DNA of 64,000 nt from Nipponacmea schrenckii (Eukaryota > Mollusca > Gastropoda > Lottiidae), in NCBI GenBank assembly GCA_030562195.1, contig CM060199.1:23022338-23086337 (forward strand), in the 5' to 3' direction. The translations under genes were made by a program, and so were the position numbers. The notes under the pieces are model-generated. The model saw only the letters and a program-made list of their open reading frames with translations. It was not told where the DNA came from and ran no database searches. The stretch's first letter is position 1, and each line of letters starts with the position of its first letter. Shown one piece after another: positions 22,840 to 34,420 of this stretch.

Positions 22840-23783
22840 AAACGCTTGTGCTGCATCTGAGAACATGTTGATGACATCAGATCCTACCCACTTGTCATTT
22901 AAAAACATTGATCTGCCATTGAAGTCAATCATAAACTCAGACCAGATTTTCAAATCTAGACGGGCTGAATTTGTTATGACTATGGTATGGTTTGGATTAG
23001 CAATATTCAAAGTGAGATCATAGAGACGCCTGAGAAAAGTTCTTCCAGGGACAACCATTAAAATTTAAAAATTCAATAGACCCTGAAGTGACTGCAATTC
23101 ACAAAGAGTGATTTTATGTCTTTTAATAGTGATACCTAATAATGTTTGAATTTTTGATATATTTTTTCAGGAGGCAAACGACTGGTCAAATTGATCGAAT
23201 CAATTTCAATACCATATATGGTAATCACATTGACTGAACCTACAGTTTTAGAAGATTTAATAGGAACACCCAATAAATTGGATAAATCAAGGAACGAATT
23301 AAGGGACTGCAAACATTTGGGCGAACAGAAGGCCCAGCAAAAAAAAATCATCAATCATGTGACTCACAAAGCTCAAAATTTATGTTGCATAATCCAAAGC
23401 AGATCCGAACTGAAGCGCTCAAATGTTTGACAGCTCATGCTAAGACCCATAGGTAGGCACCTGTCTGCAAAATAATAAAATGTTGTTATCATAGGAAATG
23501 GAAAAACCTAAAAGACTATAGTCCTTGGGGTTGATTGGCAAAGCCGATATGCATTTTCAATGTCTGCCTTAGCCATCAAGGCTCCTTTACCTATTGTCTT
23601 TACAATTTTAACAATATCGTCAATGGTATCATAGCTTACCTCAGTATAAAAGGGATCTATGCCAGAGTTGAAAATCATGGAAAGGGGGTTCAGGAAAAGG
23701 ACCCAATGTTCGGCCAGCATCAAGTTCACTCCGCAAGATATCCAATAAAACATTAAAATTATCATAACAAGATTGGTGATTTT
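22840..23783 (-). pseudogene. DIRS-like element: reverse transcriptase and RNase H part
   Basis: On the minus strand the readable blocks are NHQSCYDNFNVLLDILRSEL, GPFPEPPFHDF, VSYDTIDDIVKIVKTIGKGA with LMAKADIENAYRL (motif A), MIDDFFFAG (catalytic Asp-Asp), SRLPPEK, and VVPGRTFLRRLYDLTL with WSEFMIDFNGRSMF and FSDAA. The phrases ADIENAYRL, DDFF and the GRTFLRRL/FNG/FSDAA RNase H set are typical of tyrosine-recombinase retrotransposons of the DIRS/Ngaro type. Several frameshifts. The RT N-terminus is missing at 23783, and its missing part is found at 49.81-50.00 kb. Confidence 0.8.
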
Positions 23784-24000
23784 TTATACGCCCACATGAA
23801 ATGGGGGCGTATATTGTCGTCACCCACATCCGCCCGTCCGTTCTCGCCATCGCTGTCATTTGGGACTTTTTATACGTCCATAAAGGTCTTATACGACTTA
23901 TTTTGCATTTGTGTCTAGACGCAGATGAAAACTTTTTCAGATACGCCAAAACGATTTGTACGGGCCTAATTTTCATTCATGCAAAAGTCCCATAAAAATA
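23783..24000 (+). repeat. palindrome-ended dispersed repeat, left terminus
   Basis: TTTTTATACGCCCACATGAA ATGGGGGCGTATATTG is a hairpin end (TATACGCCCAC against GGGGGCGTATA), followed by CGTCACCCACATCCGCCCGT. The same end starts the repeat at 62213; mirror-image ends close repeats at 37148 and 58482. The body here is a short diverged sequence, not the usual tandem unit. Confidence 0.8.
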
Positions 24001-24855
24001 TTTTCCGTAAGTCGTCCATGTGATAATACTGACATTCAAGCTTACTCAAGTATTTTGTAAAAATAATCTTGGACAGGAGCATATACAACTATTTTTTGAC
24101 CAATCAAAAGCCTTCAAAAGCGCATGAAATCAAAGGCCTGTGCATGCGCAATACAGAAATTTCGATGATGAAGGAAATTGCATTTTGGTTTTATTGCTTC
24201 GTTAATGTGCCTCATCATAGTTTTTAAACTGAAATGGATACTCAAGAAAGCATTTTTTTGCCTACTCAATTGACTATAAGTATTTTACTTGTTCTAATTT
24301 CCCTTGGAATATTTCTTGAACTTCATCTTTTGCAAAAAATATACCAGCGTTGGACAGCTTTATTTTTACATTGGACACCCGATGTAGAACATCTTTTGCG
24401 ATAAATCTTGTGAGTATAACTTTTAAAATTTCTTTCTATTCATTCTGTTATCATTATTATACTTTGATTCCTAATCTGTTTTATTTATATTTTACCTTTT
24501 TGATTTATTATTTTGTTCACTTATTATTTCTGTTCTGACCTTTCGTTTAATACATTTTGCAATAATAATTTTTTTTATCCTTTTTAGACACACTGAACTC
24601 ATTTGTTGAAGATGTCAAGTGGGCAGTAGGAATATGTTGATGTTGTGTATGATAAACACGATTATTGGTCGTGAGTTAGGCCTATAGTCATTTCAACATG
24701 TAGGCCTACACATTGGGTTGAATAATCCTGGTCTCTGTCAGAGTTAATTGCAAAAATTGTTGGTAAGAAGTGTAACAGTTCACATGTGTGTCATGAAAGG
24801 TATTATTGTGTATGGTTACACTACTATTAATTGTTTTATTTTTATTTTCTGCAGA
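24001..24855. other. possible 5' exons of the recombinase gene; nothing firm
   Basis: Apart from the small ORF at 24234, an acceptor-like tttttag at about 24589 and a strong acceptor (ttattttctgcag) at 24855 are present. Between them I see only MSSGQ and a stop. The upstream coding start of the recombinase gene is therefore unresolved. Confidence 0.35.
24234..24404 (+). CDS. small ORF with hydrophobic segment, possible first exon
   Basis: 56 codons, MDTQESIFLPTQLTISILLV…, with a ~20-residue hydrophobic stretch and a Trp-rich tail. A gtgagt donor falls about 6 bases after the stop. Position upstream of the recombinase exon suggests a leader exon or an upstream ORF. Not recognised. Confidence 0.25.
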   Translation: MDTQESIFLPTQLTISILLVLISLGIFLELHLLQKIYQRWTALFLHWTPDVEHLLR

Positions 24856-27800
24856 TGAGTATAATCCTAGTAAGACCAAACTTATAACAAAAGTATTATC
24901 GGATGCCAAAGATTTTGATGAAAATTTTAACCAGAAAAGTGCCCTTTCTAAAACACAACCCAGGGTCAATTCTACAGATTCACAAATCGGCGATGGACCT
25001 AGAAAGTTTGTTTTTAAAGATAATAGAGTTGGAGAGGACAAATTAGCTACTGCAAATGGTGATGATGTGGTATTGGTAGAGGACAATTTAGTTACTGAAA
25101 ATGCTGCTGATGATAAGGTATTGGGAGAGGACAAATTAGTTGCTGCAAATGGTGATGATGAGGTATTGGGAGAGGAGAAATTAGCTGCTGAAAATGGTGA
25201 TGATGAGGTATTGGGAGAGGAGGAATTAGTTGCTGAAAATGGCGATGATGAGGTTTTGGGAGAGGAAAAATTAGTTGCTGAAAATGGTGATGATGAAGTA
25301 TTTGAAGAGGAGAAATTAGCTGCTGAAAATGGTGATGATGAGGTATTGGGAGAAGAGAAATTAGCTGCTGAAAATGGTGATGATAAAGTAATTGAAGAGG
25401 AGAAATTAGCTGCTGAAAATGGTGATGATGAAGTATTGGGAGAGGAGGAATTAGTTGCTGAAAATGGTGATGATGAGGTATTGGGAGAGGAGAAATTAGC
25501 TGCTGAAAATGGTGATGATGAAGTATTTGAAGAGGAGAAATTAGCTGCTGAAAATGGTGATGATGAGGTATTGGGAGAGGAGAAATTAGTTGCTGAAAAT
25601 GGTGATGATGAGGTTTTGGGAGAGGAGAAATTAGCTACTGAAAATGGTGATGAAGTATTTGAAGAAGAGAAATTAGTTGCTGAAAATGGTGATGATGAGG
25701 TATTGGGAGAGGAGGAATTAGTTGCTGAAAATGGTGATGATGAGGTATTGGGAGAGGAGAAATTAGTTGCTGAAAATGGTGATGATGATAAAGTATTGGT
25801 AGGGGACAAATTAGTTGCTGAAAATGGCGATGATGAGGTTTTGGGAGAGGAGAAATTAGTTGCTGAAAATGGTGATGATGAGGTTTTGGGAGAGGAGAAA
25901 TTAGTTGCTAAAAATGGCGATGATGAGGTTTTGAGAGAGGAGAAATTAGTTGCTGAAAATGGCGATGATGAGGTTTTGGGAGAGGAGAAATTAGTTGCTG
26001 AAAATGGTGATGATGAGGTTTTGGGAGAGGAGAAATTAGTTGCTGAAAATGGTGATGATGAGGTTTTGGGAGAGGAGAAATTAGGTTGGGGGGGGGGGCT
26101 GAAAATGGTGATGATGAGGTTTTGGGAGAGGAGAAATTAGTTGCTGAAAATGGTGATGATGAGGTTTTGGGAGAGGAGAAATTAGTTGCTGAAAATGGTG
26201 ATGATGAGGTTTTGGGAGAGGAGAAATTAGTTGCTGAAAATGGTGATGATGAAGTATTTGGAGAACACGAAACATACAATGATGGACATTTTGAGTCTGA
26301 TTCTGAAGGGATAGAACAAGAGGAATTTGATGATCCAAATGATCCTTATTATATACCCTATGTGGATAAAAAATTAGAAGACATTCTTGAAATAGATGAA
26401 ATTAATTTTGAGCAGAAAATTATCGAGTTTGTAAATGAGGACAATTACAATTCTAAAATGATGGAAATAGGCGAAGAGTCTAAAAACACTGCCTTTAGAG
26501 ATGAAGATGGAGATGATGCTGAAAGTTTTATAAATACCAATAAAAATCGTGATCTTGACATAAAATTTCCAAAACAAGACAAATGTACAGGCGTGGTGGA
26601 TGATGATGTGATAGAATTAGAGGAATTTGATGCAATCTACCCTGATTCCATCCCTTTGGCCTATGAAAGAATAAAAGATATTCTAGATATAGATGAAATA
26701 GTAAGCGCTTCTGAAGATGAAGATGAAGATGAGACTGATGGAACCAATTTACTCTCAGGAATATTAAGTCACTGGAAAAAGGTTGAAAATAAGGATTCAG
26801 AAATAGTTAAGTGGAGAATGACAATATAGAAGAGGAAATAGATACGGAGAATGAAATAATGCATGACAAAAACTACCCAGATATTTATATCAAGAAGATA
26901 CTTAAGTGTGATCACAAACTAACAGGCCAAAAGAAAACTGGAAACCGAGTTTACAATTCTTTACATTCTTGCCTATTTTGTAAGAAATATTTTCTTCACA
27001 TAAAACCCCATCTTATTGCAAAGCACAATCATATCCCTGATGTTTCTGAAGCTATTACTGATAAAAGTGGTGACAAATTTGATAGACTTCGAGTCCTTGG
27101 AGATAATGAAAATAACAAAAAGGTTCTTGAAGATAAAAAGGGATTACTACTTCTAAGAAGACGCCCTGTTAAAGAGTTCACTATAGATGACTTTAGACCC
27201 TGCCCAAACTGTCAAGATTGGGTTTCCAAATCAAACGCCATCAGAAAACCTGTGTAGGTATAGATAACGCCTTGGGAGTTCAAAGTAAACGAAATTTGTT
27301 ATTGCAGTCAGATGTTTATTGTGGTCGTTTTACATCTTGCGCATCAAAGATGATGACGGAGGAAGTTTTTGCAATAATGACTGTGGATAAAATTTCTCAA
27401 ATTGCCCAGAATGACCCTCTGATAGTAGCACTAGGGGATTTCTGGTTGCGACAAAACATAGATAATGCCCTAAAGAGAGCCCAATACGCATCTCAAAGAA
27501 TGCCACTTGCAGCGAGATTGCTAATTCAGTTGAGAACTGGAACCAAAAATAGTGCTGAAATGACAATGTGGGACTTTCTTACACCATCACATTTTGATGA
27601 TATTGTAAATGCTTCACTGGAGATTGCCTTACCAATGATGGATGATGAAGAGCAACTAAAATCGCCCTCAAACTGTCTTAAATTAAAGTACGATTTGATT
27701 CGTCTCACAAACTTCAAATGGAGTTTTATTGTTAAAAAAAACCTTGAAAATAGTCAACGAAAAGATTGTAAAAATATTTTGAAACTCATGTCTGTGGAAT

Positions 27801-28029
27801 ACAAAACTAGGGTGACGAAACTAGGCTACGCAGTTTTAATGAGAAGATCTTTCACAAAATCGAAGCAAATCCCAACACCTTCTGATATTGAGTTGTTAAA
27901 CAGACACGTTCATGCAGAGTTAAGTACAATCCTGTTAACACCTTCAAATTTTAAACGAATTGTCTCACTAGTGCAGTGTCGTTTGCTCAGCTACAATAAA
28001 CGAAGACCGGGTGAAATAGATGCAATAAG
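24856..28029 (+). pseudogene. tyrosine-recombinase-family gene, N-terminal exon with acidic repeats and zinc fingers
   Basis: Begins at a strong acceptor and ends at a gtgagaag donor. Order: DEYNPSKTKLITKVLSDAKD; ~24 acidic 16-residue repeats; a less regular acidic region (YYIPYVDKKLEDILEIDEI, DSIPLAYERIKDILDIDEI); finger 1 CLFCKKYF…HLIAKH; finger 2 CPNC…RHQKTC; then a helical segment ending LLSYNKRRPGEIDAI. The RRPGE segment corresponds to the first catalytic Arg region of tyrosine recombinases. The same two-finger plus recombinase architecture occurs in an expanded animal gene family, cited from memory. Frame breaks at about 26088 (run of G), 26810 and 27235 make this copy a pseudogene, or show assembly errors. 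The remaining domain lies beyond the 17-kb insertion. Confidence 0.7.
25040..26270 (+). repeat. 48-bp coding tandem repeat (16-residue acidic unit)
   Basis: Unit GAGAAATTAGTTGCTGAAAA… encodes EEKLVAENGDDEVLGE. About 24-25 copies with variants LAAENGDD, VFEEEKL, VIEEEKL, one shortened unit (ENGDEVFEE) and one lengthened unit (NGDDDKVLV). Towards the 3' end copies are nearly identical, indicating recent expansion. An 11-G run at about 26089-26099 replaces part of one unit and shifts the frame. The reverse strand is open only because 48 is a multiple of three. Confidence 0.95.
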
Positions 28030-28125
28030 GTGAGAAGTAATTTCAATTACATAGGTTGTGTTTTTAAGTTTTAATTAAGTCCTAGAATTTTCCTGTTCTG
28101 TCAATAACTAAGAATAAAATAGACA

Positions 28126-28131
28126 AATACT
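28126..28131. repeat. target-site duplication AATACT (left)
   Basis: AATACT directly precedes the left inverted repeat (TATGGAAGGGC…) and is repeated directly after the right one at 45133-45138. A 6-bp duplication is the size reported for IS3EU elements. Confidence 0.85.
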
Positions 28132-28575
28132 TATGGAAGGGCAAATGGGGACAAAATTAAATGACCAGAAGCTTTGACTAAATCAATATTTATGCATGCT
28201 AAATCATATTCCATATGTCAATACACCACTATGATCTTGTTAACATGACATAAGTAGTATGTCAAAATTAATAGTGCATAGTTTTTTTTTCAAAAGGAAA
28301 TGTATTCATTTCAATTCTCAAATACCGTTTAGCAAAATCTAATAGCAACATAACACATGACTTAATAGAAGTTGTTCATTAATCAAGAATAAACCATTAT
28401 GACTTGTGTTGAGTGAAGTAAGACATTTGTGGTTTTGTAAAGAGAATATGTTAAGAAACGTCTTCCATTAGTCTATTGACATCAGTCAAATGAACTTAGC
28501 ATTTTCTCCGTTGTAAAAGAACTATTGCATTAGTCTTATTTGAAAAACATGTGTTCCCAGACAAGGGAGATAACC
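28132..28575 (+). repeat. IS3EU left terminal inverted repeat
   Basis: Matches the reverse complement of 44641-45132 at roughly 90% by eye, ending in AGACAAGGGAGATAAC. The right copy has ~50 extra bases near this inner end (containing CACGTGACTGTCACGTG, a palindrome). Confidence 0.9.
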
Positions 28576-28646
28576 CGCTTTATGTAAACAAACAAAAATG
28601 GCCGAAAACCAATGTGAAGAAAATTATGTCTGCCAAATGAAAAAAT

Positions 28647-29318
28647 ATGATAAGACAAAAACTAATTTATTTAGCAAGATATGCCGAGACTCACAGTGAT
28701 GAGAATAGTTCTGAATATCTAATCGTTCAGCTTGAGAATGTATTGGACATGATATTTCAGTTACAAGAGTTTTGTGACATGTCAGCATGTCTTAATTTTT
28801 TGGAACAAGCAGTTGCTTTTTTTTTCTTCTTTAAAGGATATTAATGATTGCTTTGGACAAATTTCAGTGCCAGTAATTAGAACAGGACTTGTTGGCCGTC
28901 CTGCTATTAACATACCAGAGGAAATTTTAGAATATTACCTCTCCTGTGATTTTAAAGTGAAAGACATAGCTTCCCTTTTACATGTCAGTGAAAAAACAGT
29001 GAAAAGAAGATTGAATGACTTTGGATTGAGGGTATCTGACACATATAGTAAAATAAATGATGATGAACTTGTTGATGTAGTTTCAAAACTTTGTAAAGAC
29101 CATCCTTGTCTAGGTTATCGCAGTATGATAAGTCTACTAAAAAATTTAGGGCATCGTGTGCAAGAACAAAGGGTTAGGAAGGCTATGATACAAGTAGATC
29201 CTGAAGGCGTACTATTTCGTCGCTTGTTTTTAACTACTCATAGAATCCAACGGAGAGGTTATTATGTCAAAGGCCCACAATCATTGTGGCATATCGATGG
29301 GAACCATAAACTTGTAAG
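28647..29318 (+). CDS. IS3-like DDE transposase, exon 1 (N-terminus, HTH, first Asp)
   Basis: Two frames joined by a one-base slip in the T run at 28817-28827. The first reads ATG…SSEYLIVQLENVLDMIFQLQ to LEQAV; the second continues with VPVIRTGLVGRPAINIPEEI, a helix-turn-helix (VKDIASLLHVSEKTVKRRLN), the IS3-type segment GYRSMISLLKNLGHRVQEQR with VRKAM, and SLWHIDGNHKLV carrying the first catalytic Asp. It ends at a gtaagt donor splitting an Arg codon that the next exon completes. The slip is in a homopolymer, so a sequencing error is likely. The ATG at 28598 is in a different frame and stops after 33 codons; an in-frame start at 28647 is my choice. Confidence 0.8.
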
Positions 29319-29989
29319 GTAAGTAGGCTCCAAGACACTACAAATACAAAACATATAAGCTTATTCACATAAACATCTGCCAGAAATAAAATTGTTTCTA
29401 TTTTTTTTTTATGTTTAATACCAGATTTTGAATAACACTTAAGAATAAAGCCTTTTGAAAATCAGACCAATCTAAAAATATTTAATGAGTTATTGCCCTT
29501 GTTCTTGAAAATTTGTTGTGGGCACAATAGAGAACTTGTTTCATGATGGATATTGGAAATTTGGTGTGAATCCTTGTTATCACCTAAGGATAAAGCCTTA
29601 AGAAAATCAGTCCAATCGAAAATGCTTATTGAGTTATTGCCCTTCTTGAAAATTCGTTGTATACTTTGTGGAGAAATTGTTTCTTGATGGATTTTGATGA
29701 AATTAATTTGACGAAATTTGTTGACAATAAAATAAGAAGGCTTTGAAAAAACATGCAGTATGAAAATGTTACATGTGAAATATTTCACTTACCGGTACTG
29801 ATAGCTCTTAGCGATAGCTCCCCGCCTGGATAACTAAGGCTGCCAATGGGGGGGGGGGGCGTATTACGATGGACCATCGCTATTTTTCACTATTAACTAC
29901 AGACTAAAAACTATTCTAAGAAGGTTAATCATTCAGACTAAATGGGGTACAGCACTGCAATTTTCTTTAAAAAAAAATTTGTATTTCAG
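29319..29989. other. transposase intron 1 with palindrome-type repeat insertion
   Basis: Contains a ~420-bp repeat (about 29460-29880). It has units built on GAGTTATTGCCCTTGTTCTT and ends near GATAACTAAGGCTGCCAATG, an 11-G run and GCGTATTACGATGGACCATC GC. A related copy in opposite orientation lies at 36680-37148. Confidence 0.7.
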
Positions 29990-30238
29990 GTGGCGTTTTG
30001 TTATCCATGGGGGAATTGATGGTTATTCCAGGTTACCAGTATTTCTTCAAGTCAACACTGATAACAGAGCCTCAACTGTATTGGGTGCTTTTTTAAATGC
30101 AGTACAAAATTATGGTTTACCAGAGAGAGTTAGATCAGACAAAGGGAAGGAAAATCTGTTAGTTGCAGAATATATGTTGAAGGAAAGGGGCATTGATAAT
30201 AGACCATTTATTGCTGGAAGAAGTGTCCACAACCAAAG
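29990..30238 (+). CDS. transposase exon 2 (second catalytic Asp)
   Basis: Acceptor tatttcag and donor gtacag. Encodes [20 protein letters not shown], then [20 protein letters not shown] with the second catalytic Asp, then [10 protein letters not shown]. Phase matches exons 1 and 3, and the frame is undamaged. The GIDGYSR and RSDKG.EN blocks identify the integrase-like DDE core. Confidence 0.9.
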
Positions 30239-30910
30239 GTACAGTTTTTCACAGTTATAGAGAATACGCTTAAAGAGTAGACGTTAAACATGAACAACGT
30301 GAAGATAAATAGAAAGTGGGATGATATATGAAATCCGTGTGCAAGTCTCTTTAATTTCTCTTGGGATTATAGGTTACTTTTCATAAGCTTTCTAAACTTG
30401 TAGGAGCGTTTCATTAATTTTTTGTGTACTTTTTGCTTAAAATATCCACCTGAATCTTGTTGGGCAGTTTAATGGTTAGAATATCAAAGATCCTCAAAAT
30501 CATGCATTTTTATCTGCTTTGGGTGTCTCTTGTTGGTAAACAGCTTATATTGGTTTGAAATATTAGAATAAAACGGGATCATCATTTTATGAAATAAACG
30601 AGAAATATTTCTTCATAAATTTATTTGAAAAAAAATCATTCTTAAATCATCAGGGATCGCTCTTTTAGTTTTATTACTGACTTTCGGTATTAAGTTCTTG
30701 AATTAAATATTACAGGTTATTGGATAAACATTATCCTTCTTAAAGGTAATTTCTTCCATATGGAGCTTTTATCTTGGTTGTGGATGAATCATTCTAAATA
30801 TATGTCAAAAGTCTGGAGGAATTACAAGGCTTCAGAAATTAAGGACAATAACTATTTTGTTTTCATTGGTGTCTAAGTTTTCATATTCTGAATTTTTTTT
30901 TTAATTTTAG

Positions 30911-31190
30911 AATTGAGAGGTTATGGAGAGAAGTGTGGTCAGGCTGCTCTATTCTATTTTACTCTTTGTTTTATCAAATGGAAGGAGAAGGAATTCTGCA
31001 GCCCGACAATGAGAAACATTTAGCGGTATTGCATTTGGTGTATAAAGTAAGAATACAACAACATTTGGATGTTTTCAAGAATGCTCTCAGCCGCAGGCCT
31101 CTAAGAACAGAGAGAAACAGGTCTCCATGGCAGTTGTGGATATCTGGTGTTACTGACAATCAGCTGAATCTCACAGATCTTTCATCTGAG
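30911..31190 (+). CDS. transposase exon 3 (catalytic Glu)
   Basis: Acceptor taattttag, donor gtttgt. Starts RIERLWREVWSGCSILFYSL with the Glu completing the DDE triad, and ends RTERNRSPWQLWISGVTDNQ plus LNLTDLSSE. Phase is consistent on both sides. The intron before it (30239-30910) is AT-rich with no gene. Confidence 0.9.
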
Positions 31191-31584
31191 GTTTGTATTT
31201 ATTTTGCCTTTTACATTAATTTTCAAATGAAGATGGAATCCAGTATTAATTGTGTCTAATAAAATATAATATATTGCAAGAAAGCAGGAATTTTATTGTC
31301 TTATTGTGAGATACTGCATAATGTGTGCAATTCTCTGCTGGTGTGGAGATTTCAAATATTATAGAATATGAAATTGACATGGGATAAGAGATATGCATTG
31401 GACGTAAAGCTCTGGATTTTTCATCTTTCGGGCTTTCTGGATTTTTTGCTACTTCCAATTTTGTGCTGACTCAGGATTTTTGTAGTTTATATTATATTTA
31501 TTGTGTTTCATTGGTATGTATCTGTGATGATTAAGAGTTGTCCAAATTAGATGTATTGAAATATTCCTTTTCCTCTCTTTCCAG

Positions 31585-31764
31585 CCACCACTGGACATGT
31601 ATGGGATTGATGTAGATGGTCCTGTATCTCTAGATATCCATGGTGTTGATATTCCAGATACTGAAGAAATCCAAAATATAGATACTATTAACGATATACT
31701 AAATCGACAGTCTGATTCTTTTGGCGTAGACATTTACAAGGATATACTTGCTTTATTGGAATAA
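31585..31764 (+). CDS. transposase last exon
   Basis: Acceptor ctctctttccag; encodes PPLDMYGIDVDGPVSLDIHG … YKDILALLE and a stop, an acidic tail. With it, copy 1 of the transposase is complete apart from the homopolymer slip in exon 1. Confidence 0.85.
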   Translation, partial: PPLDMYGIDVDGPVSLDIHGVDIPDTEEIQNIDTINDILNRQSDSFGVDIYKDILALLE

Positions 31765-31984
31765 AAAAAAACAGACATAATGGTCTATCTTAATTACCTG
31801 CAATGAAACTACTTAATCATTAACACTCATATAAAGCTCATAAGTGGAGCTCTTGGATAAAATAGTAATTTGTCACTGCCCCCCACGCTCCCTCCCCCCA
31901 AAACTTGGTACCATGGGAGGCTTCAGAATCTATAGAATATATATGGGATATACCGCATTTAGAGGCATATGAGTTTCCTATAGT

Positions 31985-32455
31985 TAGGTCTTAGTTTCAT
32001 AGCTAGGAAACTAAGACCCTGGATACTATGAAACTAAGACCCTGTAGAAATTGTGTATTTCCAGCATATTTTTCAAATATTATATCAATATCATGAATTA
32101 TCATATGGCTGGGTTCTCTTTTGACCATCAGATGGAGGGGTTCAGTATGGTTTTGGGGGTAGTTTCCAGGGTCTTAGTTTCCTAGTAGGTCTTAGTTTCA
32201 TAGTATCCAGGGTCTTAGTTTCCTAGTGGGCCTTAGTTTCATAGTATCCAGGGTCTTAGTTTCCTAGTAGGTCTTAGTTTCCTAGTATCCAGGGTCTTAG
32301 TTTCCTAGTGGATCTTAGTTTCATAGTATCCAAGGTCTTAGTTTCCTAGTAGGTCTTAGTTTCATAGTATCCAGGGTCTCAGTTTCCGAGTAGGTCTTAG
32401 TTTCATAGTATCCAGGGTCTCAGTTTTCTAGTAGGTCTTAGTTTTATAGACACCC
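31985..32455. repeat. ~41-bp minisatellite with inverted arm, copy 1
   Basis: GGTCTTAGTTTCCTAGTAGG / TCTTAGTTTCATAGTATCCA units repeat about 7 times (32165-32450). A short inverted stretch (AACTAAGACCCTGGATACTA, 31985-32045) lies ~120 bp upstream, so the RNA or DNA could fold back. Repeated at 35490-35935. Confidence 0.9.
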
Positions 32456-32707
32456 AATAATTGCAGGCTCTGTTGCATTATGCCAGTGTGAAAGGAGACA
32501 GAGGTGACAGGCATTTAGATACATCTTTATTGTTATTAAGAGAATAACAATTTATTGCATTTAGTTATATTTTTTTATTAAGAAAATAAAAATTGTGGCA
32601 TAGTATAAATTTGTAACACAAAACCCCTAAAACCTTCTATTCCATACCTAACGAACTCTAGTCTGGGTTTCAAACAAGAAATGCCAAAATGAAATTTATA
32701 ATTATAT

Positions 32708-32815
32708 ACTATTTCGTCGCTTGTTTTTAACTACTCATAGAATCCAACGGAGAGGTTATTATGTCAAAGGCCCACAATCATTGTGGCATATCGATGGTAA
32801 CCATAAACTTGTAAG
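32708..32815 (+). pseudogene. duplicated transposase exon 1 fragment
   Basis: Copy 2 of 29211-29318, starting mid-exon after the duplication seam. Encodes FRRLFLTTHRIQRRGYYVKG … HIDGNHKLV with the first catalytic Asp and the same donor. It lacks the N-terminal DNA-binding part, so it cannot give a full protein alone. Confidence 0.85.
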
Positions 32816-33498
32816 GTAAGTAGGCTCCAAGACACTACAAATACAAAACATATAAGCTTATTCACATAAACATCTGCCAGAAATAAAATTGTTTCTATTT
32901 TTTTTATGTTTAATCCCAGATTTTGAATAACACTTAAGAATAAAGACTTTTGAAAATCAGACCATTGAAAATCAGACCAATTTAAAAATATTTAATGAGT
33001 TATTGCCCTTGTTCTTGAAAATTTGTTGTGGGCACAATAGAGAACTTGTTTCATGATGGATATTGGAAATTTGGTGTGAATCCTTGTTATCACCTAAGGA
33101 TAAAGCCTATAGAAAATCAGTCCAATCGAAAATGCTTATTGAGTTATTGCCCTTCTTGAAAATTCGTTGTATACTTTGTGGAGAAATTGTTTCTTGATGG
33201 ATTTTGATGAAATTAATTTGACGAAATTTGTTGACAATAAAATAAGAAGGCTTTGAAAAAACATGCAGTATGAAAATGTTACATGTGAAATATTTCACTT
33301 ACCGGTACTGATAGCTCTTAGCGATAGCTCCCCGCCTGGATAACTAAGGCTGCCAATGGGGGGGGGGGCGTATTACGATGGACCATCGCTATTTTTCACT
33401 ATTAACTACAGACTAAAAACTATTCTAAGAAGGTTAATCATTCAGACTAAATGGGGTACAGCACTGCAATTTTCTTTTAAAAAAAATTTGTATTTCAG

Positions 33499-33747
33499 GT
33501 GGCGTTTTGTTATCCATGGGGGAATTGATGGTTATTCCAGGTTACCAGTATTTCTTCAAGTCAACACTGATAACAGAGCCTCAACTGTATTGGGTGCTTT
33601 TTTAAATGCAGTACAAAATTATGGTTTACCAGAGAGAGTTAGATCAGACAAAGGGAAGGAAAATCTGTTAGTTGCAGAATATATGTTGAAGGAAAGGGGC
33701 ATCGATAATAGACCATTTATTGCTGGAAGAAGTGTCCACAACCAAAG
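33499..33747 (+). pseudogene. duplicated transposase exon 2
   Basis: Copy of 29990-30238 with the same acceptor, donor and reading frame; the coding sequence is intact. It is a pseudogene only because its first exon is truncated. Splicing from exon 1 over copy 1 would still produce a normal protein. Confidence 0.85.
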
Positions 33748-34420
33748 GTACAGTTTTTCACAGTTATAGAGAATACGCTTAAAGAGTAGACGTTAAACAT
33801 GAACAATGTGAAGATAAATAGAAAGTGGGATGATATATGAAATCCGTGTGCAAGTCTCTTTAATTTCTCTTGGGATTATAGGTTACTTTTCATAAGCTTT
33901 CTAAACTTGTAGGAGCGTTTCATTAATTTTGTGTGTACTTTTTGCTTAAAATATCCACCTGAATCTTGTTGGGCAGTTTAATGGTTAGAATATCAAAGAT
34001 CCTCAAAATCATGCATTTTTATCTGCTTTGGGTGTCTCTTGTTGGTAAACAGCTTATATTGGTTTGAAATATTAGAATAAAACGGGATCATCATTTTATG
34101 AAATAAACGAGAAATATTTCTTCATAAATTTATTTGAAAAAAAATCATTCTTAAATCATCAGGGATCGCTCTTTTAGTATAATTACTGACTTTCGGTATT
34201 AAGTTCTTGAATTAAATATTACAGGTTATGGGATAAAGATTATCCTTCTTAAAGGTAATTTCTTCCATATGGAGCTTTTATCTTGGTTGTGGATGAATCA
34301 TTCTAAATATATGTCAAAAGTCTGGAGGAATTACAAGGCTTCAGAAATTAAGGACAATAACTATTTTGTTTTCATTGGTGTCTAAGTTTTCATATTCTGA
34401 ATTTTTTTTTTTAATTTTAG

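Noticed and set aside
24706..26338. Long minus-strand Ser/Pro-rich frames over the acidic repeat
   Set aside because: They are the antisense of a 48-bp repeat that has no stop in several frames; the plus strand has splice sites, continues into zinc fingers and fits a known family.
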